Position numbers and translations under genes: made by a program. Below the pieces are notes generated by a model. That model was given only the letters and a program-made list of their open reading frames with translations, had not been told where the DNA came from and searched no databases. Of a stretch of DNA of 64,000 nucleotides, positions 42,608 to 51,674 are shown one piece after another. Source of the stretch: Anaerolineae bacterium (lineage in GTDB: Bacteria; Chloroflexota; Anaerolineae; Aggregatilineales; Phototrophicaceae); assembly GCA_017303635.1 (NCBI GenBank), contig JAFLCG010000012.1, forward strand, positions 124,001 through 188,000. Reading direction: 5' to 3'. How positions within the stretch are numbered: the stretch's first letter is position 1; each line of letters starts with the position of its first letter.

Positions 42608-44284
42608 TCAGGTGCCGACCACTCGCAGGCTGTAGAGCATGTAAATTGGTTCGCTGGAGGCAGTGTACTCAATCATCGCCGTAAAGACTCCCTCACTGCG
42701 ATAGCTCACATCTGCCAACCGATAATCCATAGGCCAGGTGCGGGTATCGGCAACCGTAATGGCTCGACCGTCGGTGAGGCTAACTACGCTGGCCTGGGTT
42801 TCAGAGAACGGCGTTCCCAAATCATCCCGCGTCCAGAACAGCAGCCACTCCGTTCCGAACTGGCTGCGAAAGCTACCCTGGAACGCTTGCACCCGCGACT
42901 GCTCGCCATCTAGCCTAATAAGCAAGGTCTCGGCTGTGCGCCAGATAGCGAGTAAATCAGGAGCGACTTCCGTAAAATAGTACGGCTCGCCATTGGCATC
43001 CTGAGCAGGTGCTTCAAACAATGTATCCTCGGTTGCCATGTCGATCACCTTCAATTGGGCGTTGAGCGGTGGGTTCCCTGTTTGCTGGCTGATAGCGCCG
43101 TCACTGTCCAGTTCAAAGGCAGCGTAGCGCCCATCAGCAGAAACCCAACGCATCGCTTCAATCTCACCCGTGAAGAAAGACCGACGTTCACCTGTCCAGG
43201 CGTTGACGGCGATGACTTCCGCCAGCGTATTGTCAGCGTTGGGGATGAGGAAGAAGGCCTCATCTATAGAACTGGCTACCCACGCCTGGCAGCTTATCGG
43301 CACCTGATATGACAACCACTGGAGTGTATCCACCATCAGCCACTGCTGCTCGCAATGGGGTTCGGGCTGTGTTTCATCGCTGATCTGCATGACTAGCCGT
43401 TTACGATTTACGTGATAGTAAGGGCCAGCCGGGAGTGGAATTAGCACTTTTCGCTCAACATCCACGAAAGCGTAGTGATAATCGAATCCACCTTCTGTGT
43501 TGCCAATTCCGGCTATGAGCAAAGCACGAAGTGGATTTGATGAGAACGACCCGATGAAGAACTCATCAATCCCACTTTGCCCCCGTTTAAAAGGGCCAAT
43601 CTGGATGAAGTCCTTGGCCTCAACATCGAAGGCGAACAGAATTATATCTTCCGGTTGATTTTCATCAGGGACGCCGCTCAGGTACAGGATTACATATGGC
43701 TGATCATCCTGGTAATGGACGCGCCAGTTGGTAAACCCAGTTGGCAGCGGTGGAGTCAGATAGCCAGTTGCCACGTCACAGGCATGACGCTGGTCGTTGC
43801 GCCCGGTAATGATGAGCCAACCTGTTACGTAGTTCCAACCAGAGGAACGCGGGCCGCAAAGTGTGTCAAAATAGTCCGGCCAGCCCTGCAACCGCACCCA
43901 CTCCCCAGTCTCTAGGTCGATCATCCAGTAGCGGCTAGGCTCATCGCTGTACCGCGTTTCAATCAGGTAAATCGCGATGGGTGTTTGATACCATTCGGAA
44001 GGCCCTCCCTCGAACCCAAACGGGAACGGCAGGATGCGCCCATCTTCCAGGCGGGCAATCTGCCGTTCGGCATCAAACTGCACCGGAATGTGCCAGAACT
44101 CGCTGAACGTCTTTTCCTCAACGCTGATGATTTCCACCTCCGGCCCAAACAGATCTTGCGGATTTTCCGGCGGCCAAGGGGCGGGAGTCTGGGTCTGTGC
44201 GCGGGCAGCGCCAGTCAGGAGCAGCAGAACACAGGCAAACATCAACGTGCGTAGGAGCATCAGGTCAGTATCCATAAATATCAT
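42608..44284 (-). CDS. Secreted protein, probably beta-propeller-like, unknown
   Basis: About 558 residues. Signal peptide within MLLRTLMFACVLLLLTGAAR (cleavage before QTQTP), then repeated short strand pairs (SRYWMIDLETGEWVRLQGW, RYAAFELDSDGAISQQTG, EQSRVQAFQGSFRSQFG) with DGR and W-rich turns, suggesting a WD40/TolB-like propeller. No family recognised. ATG 44284 gives a slightly long N-terminus; an internal ATG nearer the signal peptide is possible. Confidence 0.6.
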   Translation of the reverse strand: MIFMDTDLMLLRTLMFACVLLLLTGAARAQTQTPAPWPPENPQDLFGPEVEIISVEEKTFSEFWHIPVQFDAERQIARLEDGRILPFPFGFEGGPSEWYQTPIAIYLIETRYSDEPSRYWMIDLETGEWVRLQGWPDYFDTLCGPRSSGWNYVTGWLIITGRNDQRHACDVATGYLTPPLPTGFTNWRVHYQDDQPYVILYLSGVPDENQPEDIILFAFDVEAKDFIQIGPFKRGQSGIDEFFIGSFSSNPLRALLIAGIGNTEGGFDYHYAFVDVERKVLIPLPAGPYYHVNRKRLVMQISDETQPEPHCEQQWLMVDTLQWLSYQVPISCQAWVASSIDEAFFLIPNADNTLAEVIAVNAWTGERRSFFTGEIEAMRWVSADGRYAAFELDSDGAISQQTGNPPLNAQLKVIDMATEDTLFEAPAQDANGEPYYFTEVAPDLLAIWRTAETLLIRLDGEQSRVQAFQGSFRSQFGTEWLLFWTRDDLGTPFSETQASVVSLTDGRAITVADTRTWPMDYRLADVSYRSEGVFTAMIEYTASSEPIYMLYSLRVVGT

Positions 44285-44421
44285 TCGGCATATTCATGGT
44301 ACTGTACAAGCATGATTGCCTGTATAGACGATTGCCCGACGGCACAGCAACGGTCGCCAAATTCAGGCGATGTCAAAATATAGAATCGGAACCCGTGTCC
44401 TGATTTTCTACCCAACCTGCG

Positions 44422-44527
44422 CTAAGCCAGTAGCCGAAAGTAATCCACGACCATTTCCCGGTCATGGACGGGTTTTACGCACAAATATCGGTCGTGGATC
44501 ATGGACATGTTTCGGCGAATGGCTTAG
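44422..44527. repeat. Long imperfect inverted repeat (106 nt)
   Basis: Left arm words CTAAGCCA (44422), GCCGAAA (44433), ATCCACGACC (44443). Right arm words GGTCGTGGAT (44490), TTTCGGC (44510), TGGCTTAG (44520). The arms match in mirror order with small bulges. Non-coding, between two minus-strand genes, 26 nt downstream of the stop of the gene at 44553. It could be a MITE of a second family or a structured 3' end. Confidence 0.7.
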
Positions 44528-44552
44528 TAGCTTCGTCGATGCCAATCCCTCA

Positions 44553-45344
44553 TTACAGCCGCACGCTGGCGGCGATGCCTTCGACATCATTCATCAGGGA
44601 CTCGAAATCTGCTGGTAGCGCGAAACCGATGACCAGACCGTAGACTTCTGGCACAATGTTCCAGACGATCACCCAGCCTTTGATGTTCTCGATCTCAATC
44701 GAAAAACGCAGACCGTTGCCCAGTTGGCTGGAGGCGGGCAGGGCTTCGCCCAGCTTGATGTCATCTCCCTGAATGGTCGAGAGCAGGAACTGCCCCAGAT
44801 CTTCCGCCGAATCCATGTCAGCCAGGTTGTCAGCCTCATCAAGCACGCCCATCACATCCAGCAGCGGCACCAACTGCCCGACGGCCAGCATGGCGATTTT
44901 CTGCCCGGGCACGATACGCTCTGGATTAAAGTCAGAGTCCAACCCCTCGATATTGGTCAGGGGCAGGGCCACAGCTCGGGAGACGATCCCTGCGGACACA
45001 TTCTCATCGGTGTACTCGACCTCATCCGTCTGGACGGTCCAGCCATCCGGAATGGCGACCGAGAAGTGCTGAAGCGAGCCTTCGTCCAGGCTGGTGGTGA
45101 TAAAGCGATTGCGCTCCATCACTTCCGTATTACATTGCGCTTCGATACCCTCCAGCAGCAGTCGCGCTTCGGCGATTAACCGGAGCGCCTCGGCAGGATC
45201 GTCCGCCGCTGCCGTCTGCGCTTGCTCGAGGATGCCCATCGCTTCACTTAGGTTCACACAAGCCGGCGTTGGTTGACTGGCCTGGACGCTGGTGAGCGTC
45301 AGGCTGACGGTTAAGATCAGGAGAATGACCAGCAGCTTTCGCAT
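44553..45344 (-). CDS. Secreted protein with DUF1795/PsbP-like fold, unknown
   Basis: 263 residues from ATG 45344 (AAAGGTTACCTG ahead). Signal peptide MRKLLVILLILTVSLTLTSV ... SVQASQP. A helical stretch rich in Ala (about 30-75) precedes a domain starting FSVAIPDGWTVQTDEVEY, which resembles the DUF1795/PsbP-like domains of stress lipoproteins. No catalytic residues evident. Exported; function unknown. Confidence 0.65.
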   Translation of the reverse strand: MRKLLVILLILTVSLTLTSVQASQPTPACVNLSEAMGILEQAQTAAADDPAEALRLIAEARLLLEGIEAQCNTEVMERNRFITTSLDEGSLQHFSVAIPDGWTVQTDEVEYTDENVSAGIVSRAVALPLTNIEGLDSDFNPERIVPGQKIAMLAVGQLVPLLDVMGVLDEADNLADMDSAEDLGQFLLSTIQGDDIKLGEALPASSQLGNGLRFSIEIENIKGWVIVWNIVPEVYGLVIGFALPADFESLMNDVEGIAASVRL

Positions 45345-45507
45345 CAGGTAACCTTTCATCGGATACTCATCGGCTCTCATGACAATCTCACCCTGAGTTC
45401 ACACCCTGCCTACAGCCGGGCGTTTTGATGATGAATGAGCAACTACCCTCTAGACGTGTTCCACTTTGAGTCGGTTCCCGTCGCCCATGCGCCGAGGATG
45501 CAGTGTT

Positions 45508-46992
45508 ATGGCCGGTCGCAAAGAAATTGTCGTGATTGGCGCAGGCTTCGGCGGCTTATCCGCTGCCATTCGCCTGCTGCTGCAGGGCCACCGTGTGACT
45601 CTGCTGGAAAAGCGTGATCAACCCGGCGGACGGGGCTATCAGTATCAGGTCAACGGCTTTAAGTTCGACGGCGGCCCGACCGTCATCACCGCCCCTTATA
45701 TGTTCGATGACCTGTTCGCGCAGGCCGGGCGCAAACGGGAAGACTACTTCCAATTGCTACCCCTCGACCCCTACTACCGCATCTTCCATGAAGATGGCCG
45801 TCACTTCGATTACCGCCGGGATCCTGCCGATATTTTGGAGCAGGTGCGCCAGTGGAGCCCGGGCGATGTCGCCGGTTACGAACGCTTCTCCAAGGCTGTG
45901 CGCGGGGTCTTTGACCGCTTCTACCCCATGACCGATCAATCTTTCCAGCGTCTGCCGGATATGCTGCGGATCATGCCGGATATGCTGCGGATGGGCTTAT
46001 TCCTGGGCATGTATCAATATGCATCCCTGTTCATCAAAGACGAGTTCCTGCGGCGCATCTTCTCCTTCCATCCGCTGTTGATCGGCGGCAGTCCGATGGA
46101 TACCCCGGCTATCTTCGCGCTCATCAGTCAGGTAGAGAAAGAGTGGGGTGTGCATTACGCGGTCGGTGGCACCGGCGCGATTGTCCATGCGCTGGCGACG
46201 CTCTTCACCGAACTGGGCGGGCAGCTTTGCCTGAGTACGGAAGTCAAGCAGATCGTCATCAAGGACAAGCGGGCGACCGGCGTCAAATTGGGCGATGGTA
46301 CCTTCCTTCCGGCGGATGAGGTCGTCTGCAATGGGGAGATCGCCTTTGCCTACCAGCATCTGATCGCGCCGGAGCATCAGCATCCGCTGATCCGCGCCCG
46401 CCTGAACACGATGGGCTACAGCAGCAGCCTGATGGTCATCTACTTCGGCACGAAGAAACGCTATGCCCACGAGGGCAAGCTCTCCCACCACAATATCATC
46501 GTGGCAGACCAGTATCAGCGCCTCTTGCGGGAGATATTTCACGGGCGGGATTTACCCCGTGATCTGGCCCTCTACCTGCACATGCCCACCATCACTGACC
46601 CGAGCATCGCGCCACCCGGCACCGAGTCCTTCTACGTGCTGGGCCTGGTGCCGAACCTCGATGCCCGCATCAACTGGGCGGAAGCCAGCCAACCCTACCG
46701 CGACCGCATTATGCAGTTCCTCGAAGACCATTACCTGCCGGATTTACAGGCCAATATCATCGCCGAACACCGCATCGACCCGCTCCACTTCCGCGATACG
46801 CTCAACAGCCACAAAGGGGCGGCCTTTGCCTTCCGGCCTTCGCTCATGCAATCGGCCTGGTTCCGTCCACACAATCGCTCCGACCAGTTCGCCAACCTGT
46901 ATTTCGTCGGCGCAGGGACGCATCCGGGGGCAGGGGTGCCCGCCGTCTTTTCGTCCGGCAAGATTGTGGCGGATATGATCGGGAGGGGATGA
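45508..46992 (+). CDS. Phytoene desaturase-family (CrtI-type) FAD oxidoreductase
   Basis: 494 residues from ATG 45508 (GAGGA ahead). N-terminal dinucleotide-binding motif IVVIGAGFGGLSAAIRLLLQ, then LLEKRDQPGGRGYQYQVNGF and FDGGPTVITAPYMFDDLF. C-terminal FAD motif NLYFVGAGTHPGAGVPAVFS. This is the CrtI/CrtD/CrtN desaturase family, which acts on phytoene or related polyenes at the membrane; the exact step is not readable. No crtB or other carotenoid gene is adjacent. Confidence 0.9.
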   Translation: MAGRKEIVVIGAGFGGLSAAIRLLLQGHRVTLLEKRDQPGGRGYQYQVNGFKFDGGPTVITAPYMFDDLFAQAGRKREDYFQLLPLDPYYRIFHEDGRHFDYRRDPADILEQVRQWSPGDVAGYERFSKAVRGVFDRFYPMTDQSFQRLPDMLRIMPDMLRMGLFLGMYQYASLFIKDEFLRRIFSFHPLLIGGSPMDTPAIFALISQVEKEWGVHYAVGGTGAIVHALATLFTELGGQLCLSTEVKQIVIKDKRATGVKLGDGTFLPADEVVCNGEIAFAYQHLIAPEHQHPLIRARLNTMGYSSSLMVIYFGTKKRYAHEGKLSHHNIIVADQYQRLLREIFHGRDLPRDLALYLHMPTITDPSIAPPGTESFYVLGLVPNLDARINWAEASQPYRDRIMQFLEDHYLPDLQANIIAEHRIDPLHFRDTLNSHKGAAFAFRPSLMQSAWFRPHNRSDQFANLYFVGAGTHPGAGVPAVFSSGKIVADMIGRG

Positions 46993-47012
46993 GGCAAAAA
47001 ACGCGGGCACTC

Positions 47013-47063
47013 ATCACCACCCGCCCGGTGGAGGGGATTCGGTTGCGGATGGAGCGGCGGTAA
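47013..47063 (+). pseudogene. 3' gene fragment (copy 1)
   Basis: GC-rich reading frame remnant coding ITTRPVEGIRLRMERR then stop. A near-identical remnant lies at 48221-48277 (IATRPVEGIRLRLER). The two flank the AT-richer genes at 47121 and 47645, like direct repeats around an island. Confidence 0.55.
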
Positions 47064-47120
47064 GATTGCTGCCAACTAACTGAAGGGCAACGGGACGACC
47101 ACCTAGACCAGGGAAACATC

Positions 47121-47513
47121 ATGAGCATCTCCATCATCATCACAAATAGGGCTAAGGAAAGATTGGACACGAATGATTTCGTGAGATGGCTAAACGAAAA
47201 ATGGCCTAACTTAAGTATCCACTATATCTCCGAACCCAACGCGTACTTGCTACAATTCACAGTTGAATCCAAAGATGGTGTAATTGGTCGCTTCTCTGGT
47301 ACAGGTATCTCATATAAGACATATGAAGGCAGTAGGTCAGATGCAGATTTTGCACTATGGTACAGGTCTATTGTCCCAGACCACTGGGAACTTGAAATGT
47401 ATGACAGTGCCTTAACATTTGAGATCTTTTCCTTGCGAAACGATTCTGCTATCGAAGACATTTTGGCAGCATTCGCTGTTCCCTTCAATCCAGACAACCA
47501 TATTTTAGGCTGA
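47121..47513 (+). CDS. Hypothetical protein, immunity-like (AT-rich)
   Basis: 130 residues, no signal peptide. Compact alpha-beta look (LDTNDFVRWLNEKWPNLSIH, FTVESKDGVIGRFSGTGISY, PDHWELEMYDSALTFEIFSL). The composition (AT-rich, acidic, about 130 residues) and placement in an island of similar small genes separated by GC-rich gene tails recall orphan immunity proteins of polymorphic toxin loci. Family not recognised. Confidence 0.55.
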   Translation: MSISIIITNRAKERLDTNDFVRWLNEKWPNLSIHYISEPNAYLLQFTVESKDGVIGRFSGTGISYKTYEGSRSDADFALWYRSIVPDHWELEMYDSALTFEIFSLRNDSAIEDILAAFAVPFNPDNHILG

Positions 47514-47515
47514 AA

Positions 47516-47643
47516 GTGCTGACGATTGGCGGTACCCACACCATCACCTTGCGAAACTGCCCCGAACGCGCCTGCCGCTTGACCGGATACCGCTTGCGTA
47601 ATTCCCCACTACAATTAATCCAAGATCAAGAGGGGTGACTATC
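47516..47643 (+). pseudogene. GC-rich 3' gene fragment
   Basis: A frame starting within VLTIGGTHTITLRNCPERAC and ending soon after GYRLRN, running into the next gene's upstream region. It looks like the C-terminal tip of a larger lost gene. No start. Confidence 0.4.
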
Positions 47644-47644
47644 A

Positions 47645-48214
47645 ATGGATGCAAATCAACAGGAAACCGTTGAAAGACTTATACGACAGATTGAAAGCGC
47701 GTTCTCGAATGTGATGTTTGATAACCCTCCCGAAGGGTTGATTCCTGTCTTGCGACAATTGAAAAATAAACATTGGCGCGATATCCCGTTAGATGTGCTG
47801 AATATGAAGGATTTCGTCTACCACCTTCCAATGAACAAGAATGTAGATTATTTTCTACCTGCCTATATGGTAGCTATATTGAAGTACCAGAAGAGCTATG
47901 CGTACTCGAACGATCCTGAGGGTCTGCCTATCATAATGTTGGGCCTTCTTTCCGGGAGACGTCCTAGATTTACTGACAAAACTCCTTATGCGGTGATCAA
48001 TAAGAAGCAAAGCTTCACAGTACTTGAATTTCTTGAAGCCTACCCTAACCTTTTTCCTGATCTTTTTGTCATTAAGACGTTTCCCGATGAAGTCAAGAAA
48101 GAGCTTACAGAAGTTCACCGAAGTATGGGCTTGAGCATCACTGAACATCTCACCTATTACGAGTTATGGGAAAAGGCTATGGCATTCTGGAAAAGTAAAT
48201 CCGCAGCAGGCTAA
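47645..48214 (+). CDS. DUF6714-like protein (immunity-like)
   Basis: 189 residues. NKHWRDIPLDVLNMKDFVYH and VDYFLPAYMVAILKYQKSYA resemble the W-x-I...LPAYM pattern of DUF6714, small proteins often encoded near toxin or immunity loci. No signal peptide. GAGGGGTG lies ahead of ATG 47645. AT-richer than the window average. Confidence 0.6.
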   Translation: MDANQQETVERLIRQIESAFSNVMFDNPPEGLIPVLRQLKNKHWRDIPLDVLNMKDFVYHLPMNKNVDYFLPAYMVAILKYQKSYAYSNDPEGLPIIMLGLLSGRRPRFTDKTPYAVINKKQSFTVLEFLEAYPNLFPDLFVIKTFPDEVKKELTEVHRSMGLSITEHLTYYELWEKAMAFWKSKSAAG

Positions 48215-48220
48215 TGGACT

Positions 48221-48495
48221 ATCGCCACCCGCCCGGTGGAGGGGATTCGGTTGCGGCTGGAGAGGTGGGCAGGTTAGGGGGTCAGCCAGTCCTCGACGGT
48301 CACACCGAGTTCGTTGAATAATTTCTCAGCCTGCTGCTGTTTGGACTACAATGGATTCAGTCCAGTCAGGAGCGTAGACCGCGCGAATATCTTGCGAGCG
48401 ACTGCTATCAGCCGGGACTGCTCACCCCCGGTCAACGGGCGCAGGCATTGGAGCAGGTCGCGGCGTGGAAAGCCCAGTTGAGCGCGTTGCGGTGA
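48221..48495 (+). pseudogene. Two GC-rich gene tails between immunity-like genes
   Basis: First part (48221-48277) repeats the remnant at 47013-47063. A second frame ending at about 48495 reads FGLQWIQSSQERRPREYLAS then PGLLTPGQRAQALEQVAAWK ... LSALR, a C-terminal fragment with a tetratrico- or coiled-like look. Between them 48278-48340 holds nothing recognisable. Confidence 0.5.
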
Positions 48496-48531
48496 TGCCT
48501 GAATGGTCGGGTCAAATCAGGGTGGCGCAGG

Positions 48532-49005
48532 ATGAATGAGTTTGTAGTTGAAACTTGGCTTCGGACTTATGTGGAAAGACAAGAGATCGCAAACCAAGCC
48601 TTGAGTCAACTTCGGCCAGACTTATTGATGCTCGCCAATGCACAAGGCGCTGAACAGATCATGAATGGGTTTGCGCTTCGAGAAGCGTATGAGGCCATCC
48701 CATTCACAGGAATATGGCTCGACTCAGATGGGAAAGAATGGGATTACTTTATACACGGTCTTGGATGCAGGTTAATCAACCGGATATCTAAAGAACAGAT
48801 TGAGTGGGATGCACCTGATGTGACTGCTTTCGATATTGAGTGGTTTATCAATTGGGTAGAGTGGTATGTGGAAGACATTGCACCGTCAGACATTGCGTTC
48901 ATACGGCTGACTATGCAGAAAATGATTGATAGGGAGGCAATTAAACAAGTTACATATAAATCAGGCCCAAAGTATCAGTTGGTCTACAAACAGAGCAACC
49001 TTTGA
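48532..49005 (+). CDS. DUF6896-like protein (immunity-like)
   Basis: 157 residues. WDYFIHGLGCRLINRISKEQ followed by IEWDAPDVTAFDIEWFINW resembles DUF6896, where an HGxGC core is conserved. Small, acidic, no signal peptide, AT-rich. Third orphan immunity-like gene in the row. Confidence 0.6.
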   Translation: MNEFVVETWLRTYVERQEIANQALSQLRPDLLMLANAQGAEQIMNGFALREAYEAIPFTGIWLDSDGKEWDYFIHGLGCRLINRISKEQIEWDAPDVTAFDIEWFINWVEWYVEDIAPSDIAFIRLTMQKMIDREAIKQVTYKSGPKYQLVYKQSNL

Positions 49006-49063
49006 GCCTGTATGGTCTCTAATGAGTTTTGATGACCATGTTCGGTAACGAGTGTTCCGGTTC

Positions 49064-49105
49064 GTAGGGGCGGATTAGGGCGTCTTCGCCCGTATATCCG
49101 CCCGC
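49064..49105. repeat. GTAGGGGCGGATTAGGGCG repeat
   Basis: GTAGGGGCGGATTAGGGCGT then CTTCGCCCGTATATCCGCCC, nearly identical to 21483-21524 and to the core of the MITE at 6336-6417. Confidence 0.7.
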
Positions 49106-49160
49106 TGTCCATTACCGATTTTGACTATCAAATCTCATCAGGGAGCACAGGCTACTGCCT

Positions 49161-49235
49161 CACTCCACCCGTACCGCTTCCCCACTGGCGACCGACTCAT
49201 ACGCCGCTGCGACGATCTCCACCGCCCGCAGACCA
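49161..49235 (-). pseudogene. Duplicated 3' end of the Gfo/Idh gene
   Basis: On the minus strand the fragment codes GLRAVEIVAAAYESVASGEA then VRVE, matching the C-terminus of the gene at 49642-50664 (GLRAVEIVAAAYESVESGDA, VRVG). No start or body. The membrane gene at 49266 lies between fragment and intact gene. Confidence 0.75.
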
Positions 49236-49265
49236 ACCTCAGCTAAATCCCACATGGAGGCAGAT

Positions 49266-49613
49266 ATGTACGGATATTGGGTCGCAGTATTTTTGGGAAC
49301 ACTATTCCTAATTTCTGGAATAGATACGTTGAAAAACAACAAAGTGACTTTACATTTTAGACGAGGCCCTCATATTGTCTGGTCACTTTCAAAGAAGCAT
49401 TCCCTGCTTTACTTCTTTCTCATGGCGGTTAGTTTCTTACTGTTGGCGATTCCTGTCTTGTATTTGACATTGAGAGGTTTACCCGTCGAAAATGAGGTTA
49501 CTGTAATTTGCATAGCAATTGGAGCAATACTTGGATTTGGAACCCTAGCTGTATGTGGCTATGCACAGTTTATTTTGAGCATAGTTCGAGCCAACAATAA
49601 GCACAGCACCTAA
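49266..49613 (+). CDS. Small multi-helix membrane protein
   Basis: 115 residues from ATG 49266 (GGAGG ahead; ATG 49254 also open). Helices at about 4-20, 46-68 and 78-104 (YGYWVAVFLGTLFLISGID, LYFFLMAVSFLLLAIPVLYL, VICIAIGAILGFGTLAVCGY). AT-rich island gene inserted next to a duplicated Gfo/Idh tail. Family not recognised. Confidence 0.55.
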   Translation: MYGYWVAVFLGTLFLISGIDTLKNNKVTLHFRRGPHIVWSLSKKHSLLYFFLMAVSFLLLAIPVLYLTLRGLPVENEVTVICIAIGAILGFGTLAVCGYAQFILSIVRANNKHST

Positions 49614-49641
49614 TCCCTCGACTCCATACTAATTGGGTTAT

Positions 49642-50664
49642 TCACCCCACCCGCACCGCGTCCCCACTCTCCACCGACTCATACGCCGCGGCGACGATCT
49701 CCACCGCCCGCAGGCCATCCGCACCTGTGACCGCTGGAGTCCGATTCTCCCCGCACGCCGCGATGAACTCCCGCAGCATCCCCGCATTGGCATCCGACCC
49801 CCACCAGGCATAGCGCGGTCGTCCGGCGCTGTGGCTGTAGACCGTCATCACCTGTTTGAAGGCGTCCATCGTCACCAGCCCGCCCTCCGCCACCACCTCC
49901 AGCGCCAGCCCGCCCCAGGTCGGATAGTAAGCCGGTTTGCTCCAGCTGCAATCCACCGAGGCGAAGGCCCCGCTCTCAAACGTCAGCATCACCAGTCCAC
50001 CGGTCTCCACACTCACCCGCCCGCCATGCAAAATCGTATTGCTGGCGGCGTAGACTTCGGTCACTTCTTCGCCCAGATACCAGCGCAGCAAATCCGCCAG
50101 ATGCACGATGTGGTCGGCTAACGCGCCACCACCCGCCAGCGCCTTATCCACAAACCAATCCCGCTTGAGGAAGGGCAGGTTCTCCGCCTGATGGAATTCC
50201 GGTAGCGCGCCCTGATTGGTGGCGTTCACCCCGTAGATACGTCCCAACCCGCCGGAGGCCATCAGCTTCTTGACTTCCAGCGCCGGCGAGCTGAAGCGCA
50301 TCGGGAAGGCGGTCATCAATTGGACGCCATACTGCTGGCAGACTTCGACAATGGCGCGGGCATCCTCAACCGTCGTCGCCAGCGGCTTCTCGCACAGGAC
50401 GTGCGCCCCGGCAGCGGCGGCCATCTCCACCAGTGGGCGATGGTTGGCGTTCTCCGAGCAGACGATCACCGCGTCCGGCTTTTCCGCCAGCAGCGCCGCG
50501 TAGGACTCGAACCAGGTCACACCGAACTGCCCGGCGAAGTAGCGCCCGCGTTCGGCGTTGTCGTCGGCAATACCGACCACGGTCACATCCGGCATCGCCA
50601 GCAGCGCACCGAGGTAGGACTCGGCATGAAGGTGAGCAAAGCTCAGGATACCGATCCGCATCAC
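49642..50664 (-). CDS. Gfo/Idh/MocA-family NAD(P)-dependent oxidoreductase 1
   Basis: 340 residues. N-terminal Rossmann start MRIGILSFAHLHAESYLGAL, with CEKPLATTVEDARAIVEVC (the EKP signature) near 100. The C-terminal beta-sheet domain includes ADHIVHLADLLRWYLGEEV. Oxidises or epimerises sugar-type alcohols with NAD(P). ATG overlaps the stop of the next upstream oxidoreductase gene by 4 nt. Part of a sugar-uptake operon. Confidence 0.92.
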   Translation of the reverse strand: MMRIGILSFAHLHAESYLGALLAMPDVTVVGIADDNAERGRYFAGQFGVTWFESYAALLAEKPDAVIVCSENANHRPLVEMAAAAGAHVLCEKPLATTVEDARAIVEVCQQYGVQLMTAFPMRFSSPALEVKKLMASGGLGRIYGVNATNQGALPEFHQAENLPFLKRDWFVDKALAGGGALADHIVHLADLLRWYLGEEVTEVYAASNTILHGGRVSVETGGLVMLTFESGAFASVDCSWSKPAYYPTWGGLALEVVAEGGLVTMDAFKQVMTVYSHSAGRPRYAWWGSDANAGMLREFIAACGENRTPAVTGADGLRAVEIVAAAYESVESGDAVRVG

Positions 50665-51665
50665 TGCACCTCCGAGAGTCTGACCGGGCGACCGGAGCGG
50701 GCAGATTCCATCGCCGCGTGGGCGATCTGGACGGCGGCCAGCCCGTCCTGCGCGGTCACGCGGGGTGTGGTTTCAGCACCCGTCAGGATGTTGTAGAAGT
50801 GTTTGAGTTGGGTGGTGTACGGATCTTCCGCCAGTGGGCTGGCAGGCAGGCCCACATCCGGCGCATCTCCACCGGCCTTCGCCTTCAGGTGGATGCCCAG
50901 CGGGGTCGAACTCCCAGCCGGATGCTCGATCAACCCGGCATCCCCGGCGATCTCCAGGGCGGTGCGGAACATCGGCGGTGGATAGGCCCATGCGCCCTCC
51001 ACATTACTGAGGGCGCCGCTCGTATGCCGCAGGATGGCGATGCTGTAATCTTCCGGTGCCGTCGGGTCCGCCGAACGGACGCTGCGTGCGTAGACGCTGT
51101 CCACATCGCCCGCGATCCAGCGCGCATAATCGAAGTCATGGCACATCAGGTCGAGCATCATGCCGCCGGATTTCGCCGGATCGAGGAACCAGTTGTCCGC
51201 GGCGAGCTTGGGCTGGTAGGCACAGCGCGTCAACCGCACCACCGCCACCTTGCCGATCTCCCCGCGTTCGACGATGCCCTTGGCCGCGGCGTATTCGGGG
51301 AAGAAGCGCACCACCTGGGCGACCAGCAGCTTCACATCGGCTGCCTCACACGCGGCGATCATCTCGCGTCCCTGTGCCGGAGTCCGTGCCAGCGGCTTCT
51401 CGCAGATGACGTGTTTACCCGCCCGCGCCGCTTGTAGCGTCATCTCGTGATGCAGGTGAGTCGGCGTGCAGATGTCCACCACGTCCACCGCGTCCAGCAG
51501 GGCTTCATAGCTGTTGTAGACCTGTGTGCCGTATTGTGCCGCCAGCTTACCCGCCCGCGCCGTGTCCGCCGAGCAGATGCCGACGAACTGGGCCGGGGTC
51601 TGCGCCCAGCCCGCTGCGTGCGTACTGCCCATGAATCCGCTGCCGACCAGTCCAACTTTGAGCAT
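50661..51665 (-). CDS. Gfo/Idh/MocA-family NAD(P)-dependent oxidoreductase 2
   Basis: 334 residues. MLKVGLVGSGFMGSTHAAGW dinucleotide motif, HVICEKPLARTPAQGREMIA, YQPKLAADNWFLDPAKSGGM and MCHDFDYARWIAGDVDSVYA, all inositol-dehydrogenase-like. Overlaps the following oxidoreductase by 4 nt (ATGA). The two likely act in sequence on one sugar or cyclitol; substrate unknown. Confidence 0.93.
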   Translation of the reverse strand: MLKVGLVGSGFMGSTHAAGWAQTPAQFVGICSADTARAGKLAAQYGTQVYNSYEALLDAVDVVDICTPTHLHHEMTLQAARAGKHVICEKPLARTPAQGREMIAACEAADVKLLVAQVVRFFPEYAAAKGIVERGEIGKVAVVRLTRCAYQPKLAADNWFLDPAKSGGMMLDLMCHDFDYARWIAGDVDSVYARSVRSADPTAPEDYSIAILRHTSGALSNVEGAWAYPPPMFRTALEIAGDAGLIEHPAGSSTPLGIHLKAKAGGDAPDVGLPASPLAEDPYTTQLKHFYNILTGAETTPRVTAQDGLAAVQIAHAAMESARSGRPVRLSEVQ

Positions 51666-51674
51666 CGATCACCT

